Assembly (NCBI RefSeq): GCF_026020075.1 | Contig: NZ_CP102772.1 | Span: 1,178,001-1,242,000, forward strand | DNA: 64,000 bases | Source of the DNA: Bosea sp. NBC_00550 | GTDB lineage: Bacteria; Pseudomonadota; Alphaproteobacteria; Rhizobiales; Beijerinckiaceae | Direction: 5' to 3' | Shown: one piece after another, positions 57,812-64,000 of the stretch | Layout of the letters: each line of letters starts with the position of its first letter | How positions within the stretch are numbered: position 1 is the first letter of the stretch | Notes under the pieces: generated by a model | Told to the model about the DNA's origin: nothing | Seen by the model: the letters and a program-made list of their open reading frames with translations, nothing else | Database searches by the model: none | Program-made: the position numbers and the translations under genes

Positions 57812-58514
57812 GCTCGTCCTCGAACGGCGTCTCGTCGCGGCCCTTGAGCACGATGTCGAAAACATAGCCCAGCGCCCAGTTCGGCACGGTGGTGCCGATA
57901 TCGAAGCGCGAGACCATGCGCTGGCGGTAGGGCATCGGCACCGCGTTGGCGATCGGGTCGATCTCGATCAGCGGATCGTCGGGGAAATACATCTGGGTCA
58001 CGAGCCGCGTGGCGAAGGCCGGCCCCAGCAGCGAAAGATGGATATGGGCCGGGCGCCAGGCGTTCTTGTGGTTGCCCCAGGGATAGGCGCCGGGCCGGAT
58101 CGTGACATAGCGATAGCGGCCCTGATCATCCGTGATGACGCGGCCGACACCGGTGAAGTTCGGATCGAGCGGCGCCGGCCAGTCGTCCTTGGCGTGGATG
58201 TAGCGGCCGGCGGCATTGGCCTGCCAGATCTCGACCACGGTGTTGGGAACAGGCCTGGCCTGCTCGTCGAGCACCCGGCCGGTGACCACGATGCGCTGGC
58301 CCTGAGGCTCGGCCTTGTGCTGGGCGGTGAGGTCGGTCATCGCCGGGCCCATCAGCTTCGCCCAGTCGCTCGGACCGGTGATCTCGGTCAGCGTCTGCGG
58401 GATCGCGATCGGCTGATGGCGCGGGCTGCGCGCCACGGTCGAACGATACTCCGCATGCAGCGAAGCCGGCTGGCCGGCATCCAGCGCCGAATAGGGAAGG
58501 ATCAGGCGGCTCAT
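57795..58514 (-). CDS. pcaH: PcaH, protocatechuate 3,4-dioxygenase beta subunit
   Basis: A 239-residue catalytic subunit. Fe(III) ligands are visible: Tyr in YRYVTIRPGAYPWGN and His-x-His in RPAHIHLSLLG. VVEIWQANAAGRYIHAKDDWPAPLDPNF is the intradiol dioxygenase signature. The C-terminal tail is acidic and His-rich (DEHDHDH). It follows the dehydroshikimate dehydratase gene by 39 nt, whose product is its substrate. Confidence 0.95.
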   Translation of the reverse strand: MSRLILPYSALDAGQPASLHAEYRSTVARSPRHQPIAIPQTLTEITGPSDWAKLMGPAMTDLTAQHKAEPQGQRIVVTGRVLDEQARPVPNTVVEIWQANAAGRYIHAKDDWPAPLDPNFTGVGRVITDDQGRYRYVTIRPGAYPWGNHKNAWRPAHIHLSLLGPAFATRLVTQMYFPDDPLIEIDPIANAVPMPYRQRMVSRFDIGTTVPNWALGYVFDIVLKGRDETPFEDEHDHDH

Positions 58515-58553
58515 CGGGAAGGGCTTCTCGCGAACATGTCGACGCGTCTCTCC

Positions 58554-60461
58554 TCAACCATGGCTCGGCGCCGGGACCGTGATCGGCCGGGCGAGCCTCG
58601 CCTGCGCGGTCAGGCGGATGCCGGCATTGGCAGCACCGTAGCCCGCATAGCCGTCGCGCTGGACGATCTCGAAGAACAATCCGCCATCGAGCGTCTGCGT
58701 ATAGGCCTGCCGGAAGCTGCCGCCCGCATCGCTATCATAGAGGATGTTCAACGTCTTCATCGCGTCGATCTCCTGCGCCGTCAGGTCGGAGCGTGCCTCT
58801 AGGTCATCGTAGTAATTCTCGGGGATCGGTAGCATGGCGACGCCGTTCGCGGCCAGCCGCTCCACCGTCGTCGCGATATCGTGAGTCGCGAAGGCGATGT
58901 GCTGCACGCCGGAGCCGAAGAAGTCGGTGATGAAGCGGGCCGAGAGCGTGCGATGGCTCTGCGAGCCGTTGAGGATCAGCCGAAGGCCGTGATCGGTCTT
59001 CCCGTCGAGGCCGCTCTCGATGACCTGGCTCTGGACGACACCGCCGGGATCCAGCACTGCCTGGCTCGGCGTCTTCCTGGTCTCGAACAGCGAGGAATAG
59101 AACAGCAGCCAGGTCAGCATTTCCTCGTACTGCATGCTCTGCGAGACATGGTCGACGCCGACGAGGCCGGCGCCCGCGTCGCTCTCATCCGTCGGCGCGA
59201 AATCGACTTGCGACCAGCGGCCGAGCGCCGAGGCACGGTCGAGGAAATAGACGAGGCTGCCGCCGAGGCCGCGCACGGCGGGGATGTCGAGTTCGCCGGG
59301 GCCGATCGCTCCGGCATGGGGCACGTCGAGCAGGGCCTTGGCGCGTGCGATCGCAGCCTGCGCGTCCGGCACCCGCAGAGCCAGCGCGCAGACCGAGGTG
59401 CCATGCGTGATCTGGTAGCTATGGGCGAAACCATCCGCCTCGCTGTTCAGCACGATGCGGATATCGCCCTGGCTCCACAGATCGACATCCTTCGAGCGAT
59501 GCGCGCCGGTGCGGCCGAAGCCGAGCGCGCGCAGCAGCTTCTCGAAGCCCGGGCGTTCCGCTTCGGAGACGGCGAATTCGATGAACTCGACAGCTTCGAC
59601 CGGACCGGGCGGCGGCATCGCGACAGCACCGGGCACGGGCTTGCCGCTCTGCCGCGCGGTCTCGTCGAGCAGCCATATCAGCGAGCGATGGCCATCGAGA
59701 GCCACCGAGCGGGCTGAGCCGGCGCGGAAGCGGTCGTTGAAGATTTCAAGCGAGAGCACGCCGTCATAGCCGGTCGAGACCAGCGCGCGCATGAAACCGG
59801 AGAGATCGAGATCGCCCTGTCCCGGCAGGCAGCGCCAATGCCGGCTCCAGGAGAGCGGGTCCATCTGCAGCAGCGGTGCGTCGGCCATCTGCACCATCGC
59901 GATCTTGTCACGCGGGATCGTGCCGATCGCCGCGAGATCGAGCCCGCGCGCCAGGATGTGGAAGCTATCGAGCACGATCCCGACTTCCGGCCGGTTCGCC
60001 CGGCGCACGATCTCCCATGCGTCGCGATAGTCGAAGACGTGGCGCCCCCAGGCCAGTGCCTCATAGCCGACGCGCAGGCCGCGTTTGCCGGCCCGCTCGC
60101 CGAGCTCGGCGAAATCGGCCGCAAGCCGGTCGATGCCGGCCAGCGCCTCGGGCGAGACGGTGGAACAGACGAAGAGAAGATCCGTGCCCAGTTCCTGCAG
60201 CAGGTCGAACTTGCGCTCGGCCCTGTCGAAGACGCGTTGGCGGCGGCCTTCCGGCATGCCCTCGAAATCGCGGAAGGGCTGGCAGGTCACGATCGTCAGG
60301 CCGAGATCGCCGCAGATGCGCCGGACCTCAGTCGGAGAGCCGGGGAAGGCGATTAGGTCGTTCTCGAAGATCTCGACCGCCTTGAAGCCGGCGGCAGCGA
60401 TGGCCTCGAGCTTTTCCTGCAGCGTGCCGGAGACGCAGACGGTGGCGATCGATGGAATCAC
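58554..60461 (-). CDS. quiC: QuiC-type 3-dehydroshikimate dehydratase (TIM barrel + HPPD-like)
   Basis: A 635-residue two-domain enzyme that dehydrates 3-dehydroshikimate to protocatechuate. The N-terminal xylose-isomerase-like barrel (1-270) has metal ligands in VGYEALAWGRHV, IVLDSFHILARG, WRCLPGQGDLD and GVLSLEIFND. The C-terminal VOC domain (about 290-620) resembles 4-hydroxyphenylpyruvate dioxygenase, with LVGVDHVSQSM, GVQHIAFATHDI and LFFEIVQRDGY supplying a His-His-Glu site. The same fusion and length occur in Pseudomonas QuiC1. It starts with GTG at 60461, with AGGAGG 7 nt upstream. Confidence 0.93.
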   Translation of the reverse strand: MIPSIATVCVSGTLQEKLEAIAAAGFKAVEIFENDLIAFPGSPTEVRRICGDLGLTIVTCQPFRDFEGMPEGRRQRVFDRAERKFDLLQELGTDLLFVCSTVSPEALAGIDRLAADFAELGERAGKRGLRVGYEALAWGRHVFDYRDAWEIVRRANRPEVGIVLDSFHILARGLDLAAIGTIPRDKIAMVQMADAPLLQMDPLSWSRHWRCLPGQGDLDLSGFMRALVSTGYDGVLSLEIFNDRFRAGSARSVALDGHRSLIWLLDETARQSGKPVPGAVAMPPPGPVEAVEFIEFAVSEAERPGFEKLLRALGFGRTGAHRSKDVDLWSQGDIRIVLNSEADGFAHSYQITHGTSVCALALRVPDAQAAIARAKALLDVPHAGAIGPGELDIPAVRGLGGSLVYFLDRASALGRWSQVDFAPTDESDAGAGLVGVDHVSQSMQYEEMLTWLLFYSSLFETRKTPSQAVLDPGGVVQSQVIESGLDGKTDHGLRLILNGSQSHRTLSARFITDFFGSGVQHIAFATHDIATTVERLAANGVAMLPIPENYYDDLEARSDLTAQEIDAMKTLNILYDSDAGGSFRQAYTQTLDGGLFFEIVQRDGYAGYGAANAGIRLTAQARLARPITVPAPSHG

Positions 60462-60474
60462 GACGTGCCTCCTC

Positions 60475-61305
60475 TCAACCCAGCTTTGCGACGGCGCGGA
60501 GATCCTCGGCCGTGGTCGAGGGCAGGCCGAAGAATTCCAGATAGGCCGGGATCTGCTCGAACAGCATATCGGTGCCGACCTGCACCGCACAGCCGCGCTC
60601 GCGGGCTGCGGCCAGGAACGGCGTGATCTCCTGCGCCATCACCACCTCGCCGACGAAGGCGGAGGAGGGCAGGCGGCCAGTATCGAGCGGCAGCGGGTCG
60701 CCGGGCTTCATGCCGAGAGGCGTCGCGTTCACGACGATGTCGAATCCATCAGGATCGTTCGAGCCGGTGGCGACGCGCAAGGCGGGATAATGCGCTGTCA
60801 GCCGCCGGCCGAGCTCTTGGGCAGCCGTTCCCATTTGATCGTAAAGGCCTAGTTCGGCGACGCCAGCTCTGGCCAACGAGGCGGCGATCGCCGAGCCGAC
60901 ACCGCCGGCGCCGACGACGAGCGCGCGGGCGCCTGCAACGCTGCGCCCCTTGCGCAGCATGCCGCGCACGAAGCCTTCGCCGTCGAACATGTCGCCGGTC
61001 AGCCGTCCGTCGGCCTCGCGCCGCACCGCATTGCAGGCGCCGGCGATGGCAGCGGTCGGCAGCAGCGTGTCGACCAGCCCGATCGTTGTGACCTTGTGCG
61101 GCATCGTCACCAGCGCGCCATGGGCATTGGAGAGCCGGAAGAACAGCTTCAGGAAATCGGGATAGTCCTCGCTGCGGCAGCCCAGCGGCATGACGACGGC
61201 GTCGATCCCTTCGCGTTCGAAATAGGGATTGTAGATCAGGGGCGCCTTGAAGCTCTCGGTCGGGAAGCCGATATGGCCGATCATCCGGGTTCTGCCGCTG
61301 ATCAT
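60475..61305 (-). CDS. AroE-family shikimate/quinate dehydrogenase, catabolic clade
   Basis: A 276-residue NAD(P) dehydrogenase. The catalytic Lys is in LVTMPHKVTTIG, the nucleotide loop is VVGAGGVGSAIAASL and NATPLGMKPGD is conserved. The usual substrate motif SLSP near the N-terminus is replaced by TESFKAPLIYN, pointing to a divergent clade. With quiC, aroQ and pcaGH around it, the likely role is oxidation of shikimate or quinate for catabolism, not biosynthesis. It overlaps the Gfo/Idh gene by four bases. Confidence 0.85.
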   Translation of the reverse strand: MISGRTRMIGHIGFPTESFKAPLIYNPYFEREGIDAVVMPLGCRSEDYPDFLKLFFRLSNAHGALVTMPHKVTTIGLVDTLLPTAAIAGACNAVRREADGRLTGDMFDGEGFVRGMLRKGRSVAGARALVVGAGGVGSAIAASLARAGVAELGLYDQMGTAAQELGRRLTAHYPALRVATGSNDPDGFDIVVNATPLGMKPGDPLPLDTGRLPSSAFVGEVVMAQEITPFLAAARERGCAVQVGTDMLFEQIPAYLEFFGLPSTTAEDLRAVAKLG

Positions 61306-62381
61306 GCGCCGACCCTCTCCGGAGCGGGCTCGGCCGAAACCTCGACCGCGCCGCCCGAGCGCGCCGCCTGCTTCACGGCCTCGATGACGGCGAGCGTTGC
61401 GAGGCCTTCACGCCCCGAGACGAGCGGTTCCTCCTCGCCGCGGATGACGGCGCAGAAGTGCCGGATCTGGAGCTGGAGCGGGTCTTCCGGAACGAAGGGG
61501 ATGCGCTCCCGCCGCAGCGGCTCCCACCAGCCGCGCTTATCGGAATGGCTCCACAGTTCCAGCTGCGGGATCGTCAGCGATCCATGGGTGCCGCCGATCT
61601 GGTAGCAGGACTGGTCCTGCCGCGGATAGGCCGGGTTCTCGCCGGTCGTCAGCTCCCAGCTCCAGGGTGAAACCACCGTATCGGAAGCGCTGACCGCCCC
61701 GAGCGCGCCATTGGCGAAGCGCAGCAGGGCCACGGCGGTTTCCTCGGCCGGATTGCCGCGCACGGCATTGGAACTCTGCGCCTGTACGCCGGTGATCTCG
61801 CCGCAGAGATAGCGGAAGAGGTCGATATCGTGGATCAGGTTGATCAGGATCGGCCCCGCGCCCTCCTGCCGGCGCCAGTCGACGTCGAAATAGTCGTCGG
61901 GCTTCACCAGCCAGAACTGTCCGGTCAGGGTCAGGATACGGCCGAGTCTTCCGGCATCGATCGCCTCGCGTGCCTTGCGGATCATCGGGTTGTGGCGCCG
62001 GTGGTGCCCGACGAGGAGCGGCACGCCCGCCGCTTCCGCCGCCATGACCAGCTTGCGTGCGCCGTCCACACTGTCCGCGATCGGCTTTTCGACCAGCATC
62101 GGAATGCCGGCGGCGGCCAATTCCAGCCCGTTGGCGACATGGAGCTGGTTCGGCGTCGCGACGATGACGCCATCGGGCCTCTCGGCGACAGGAAAGCCGT
62201 CGAAGGCCGGATACCACGCCACGCCGATTTCGTCGGCGAAGGCCCGGCCCGTCGGAGCCGGATCGATGATCGCGGACAGGGTCGCGCCGGGCTCAGCCAT
62301 GACATGTGCGGCATGGCGCTTGCCGATAAGCCCCGCGCCCATCACCGCGATCTTCACCGGAGGCATCGGATTGATCCTCAT
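61302..62381 (-). CDS. Gfo/Idh/MocA-family oxidoreductase
   Basis: A 359-residue NAD(P)-dependent oxidoreductase. The Rossmann loop is [15 protein letters not shown] (13-27), the family motif is LVEKPIADS (EKP), and [16 protein letters not shown] contains the catalytic HDID. The substrate is not predictable from sequence; the operon suggests a quinate-, shikimate- or inositol-like cyclic polyol. It is coupled by ATGA overlaps to aroE downstream and aroQ upstream. Confidence 0.87.
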   Translation of the reverse strand: MRINPMPPVKIAVMGAGLIGKRHAAHVMAEPGATLSAIIDPAPTGRAFADEIGVAWYPAFDGFPVAERPDGVIVATPNQLHVANGLELAAAGIPMLVEKPIADSVDGARKLVMAAEAAGVPLLVGHHRRHNPMIRKAREAIDAGRLGRILTLTGQFWLVKPDDYFDVDWRRQEGAGPILINLIHDIDLFRYLCGEITGVQAQSSNAVRGNPAEETAVALLRFANGALGAVSASDTVVSPWSWELTTGENPAYPRQDQSCYQIGGTHGSLTIPQLELWSHSDKRGWWEPLRRERIPFVPEDPLQLQIRHFCAVIRGEEEPLVSGREGLATLAVIEAVKQAARSGGAVEVSAEPAPERVGA

Positions 62382-62827
62382 GCAGCCTTGTCGTCGATGA
62401 GCTTGGCGACACGCCGGAGCGCGAGCTGGTAGCCCTGCGTACCGAAGCCGGCGATGACGCCATCGGAGCGCATCGAGACATAGGAATGGTGCCGGAAGGC
62501 CTCGCGCTTATGCACCTGCGAGATATGGCACTCGATCACAGGCCCCTCGAAGGTGTTGAGCGCATCGAGCAGCGCGACCGAAGTATGGGTGAAGGCGGCC
62601 GGGTTGATGACGATGCCGCCGGCTTCCTCGCGCGCCTCATGAATCCAGTCGATGAGCTCGTATTCGCGGTTCGACTGGTGCAAGCGCAGCGTCAGTCCGA
62701 GTTCCCCGGCGAGCGCGTGGCAGTCGCGCTCGACATCGGCCAGGGTCTCATGCCCGTAGATGTCAGGCTGGCGCTTGCCGAGCAGGTTGAGGTTCGGGCC
62801 GTTGAGGACATAGACGAGGCGTGACAT
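62378..62827 (-). CDS. aroQ: AroQ, type II 3-dehydroquinate dehydratase
   Basis: A 149-residue dodecameric dehydratase. It has [21 protein letters not shown] (catalytic Arg/Tyr loop), [17 protein letters not shown] (catalytic His) and [18 protein letters not shown]. The context (dehydroshikimate dehydratase and protocatechuate dioxygenase) suggests a catabolic QuiB-like role. ATG 62827 fits the family; a GTG at 62848 would add seven residues. Confidence 0.93.
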   Translation of the reverse strand: MSRLVYVLNGPNLNLLGKRQPDIYGHETLADVERDCHALAGELGLTLRLHQSNREYELIDWIHEAREEAGGIVINPAAFTHTSVALLDALNTFEGPVIECHISQVHKREAFRHHSYVSMRSDGVIAGFGTQGYQLALRRVAKLIDDKAA

Positions 62828-62863
62828 CGATAGCGTTTCCGTTGGCACTCGGGCCGGTTCGGT

Positions 62864-63637
<774 letters not shown>

Positions 63638-63663
63638 GGCCCTGGCTCCGGTCGTTTACGCGC

Positions 63664-64000
63664 TCAGCTCGCGGTGAAGGTGATGCCTTCCAGGCTGTCC
63701 GGGAACTTGTGCACCGGCACCTTCATCCACTTGTCGTAGACCTTCTGCAGCTCGCCATTGGCCTTGATCTTGTCGACGAAGGTGTTGATCGCGGCGTTGA
63801 TCTCCTTCTCGCCGAGGCGGGTACAGGCGCCGTTGTAGAGGTTCTGGAATTCGAGCTTGTTCTCGAACTCGCCGGGCCGCCCCTGCTCGATGCGCTGCAT
63901 GTAGAAGATGTTGCCGCCCAGCGCCTGGACCTGGCCGGAGACCAGCGCCTGGATCGAGGGGGCGTCGCCGTCATAGCGGCGGATCGTGGTGTTGGCCGGC
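63664..64000 (-). CDS. solute-binding protein of the ABC transporter (C-terminal part)
   Basis: Only the last 111 codons or so are in the window; the 5' part lies beyond 64000. The visible part (ANTTIRRYDGDAPSIQALVS...LYNGACTRLGEKEINAAINTFVDKIKANGELQKVYDKWM) is the second lobe of an SBP_bac_3-type binding protein, ending TFTAS. It belongs with the adjacent ATPase. Confidence 0.85.
   Translation of the reverse strand, partial: PANTTIRRYDGDAPSIQALVSGQVQALGGNIFYMQRIEQGRPGEFENKLEFQNLYNGACTRLGEKEINAAINTFVDKIKANGELQKVYDKWMKVPVHKFPDSLEGITFTAS

Overview
The window is a GC-rich chromosomal segment of an alphaproteobacterium, most likely a member of the Hyphomicrobiales (Rhizobiales) near Bosea or Methylobacterium/Chelatococcus. 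This is inferred from gene order (pcm-tolC-popZ-valS, ppiD-trpE divergent from tpiA-secG-pyrG, recG/sdhE/mfd), from the PopZ and BA14K families, from EcfG-type GGAAC promoters and from a suhB/MmgR-type sRNA. No single gene fixes the genus.

Layout. 0.1-0.7 kb: small lipoprotein and an sRNA. 0.7-5.3 kb: M20 amidohydrolase, then the copper operon copA-cueR with a CueR-type operator. 5.5-8.9 kb: modABC molybdate importer, divergent from mop-trmO across a ModE-like operator. 9-13.6 kb: cupin, sseA, AlaX editing protein, SDR and photolyase. 13.7-15.1 kb: an islet at the 3' end of tRNA-Cys, bounded by a 16-bp direct repeat and holding one orphan HExxH protein. 15.1-26.8 kb: tRNA-Cys, tRNA-Asn, pcm, tolC, popZ, a general-stress pair divergent from dps, valS, a VTT membrane protein, ilvD and a Sel1-repeat protein. 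26.9-36.4 kb: xthA, BA14K protein, a frameshifted yqhA, trpE-ppiD, tpiA, secG, pyrG and a GFA protein. 36.5-39.7 kb: a DUF350-DUF1190-ATP-grasp operon and a VOC protein. 39.8-49.4 kb: opgGH, glmU, glmS, two membrane proteins and a frameshifted AraC regulator. 49.5-55.8 kb: recG, sdhE and mfd. 55.9-57.05 kb: a complete IS110-family element. 57.1-64 kb: a quinate/shikimate-to-protocatechuate catabolic operon with parts of an ABC importer, running off the window end.

The strongest discovery is the IS110 element. It sits inside one copy of a dispersed palindromic repeat, so its borders can be read directly: an AT dinucleotide lies at both ends and the repeat is restored when the element is removed. 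The non-coding left end folds into a 5' hairpin and two further loops. Four 7-8 nt segments in these loops match, in the expected order, the left target, right target, left donor and right donor. This is the architecture of a bridge RNA (seekRNA), and it is directly readable here with its natural target.

Other points of interest are the tRNA-Cys islet, paired EcfG promoters between the stress gene and dps, a CueR operator with a 19-bp spacer, a ModE-like box, eight copies of intergenic palindromic repeats, and two genes each broken by one missing base.
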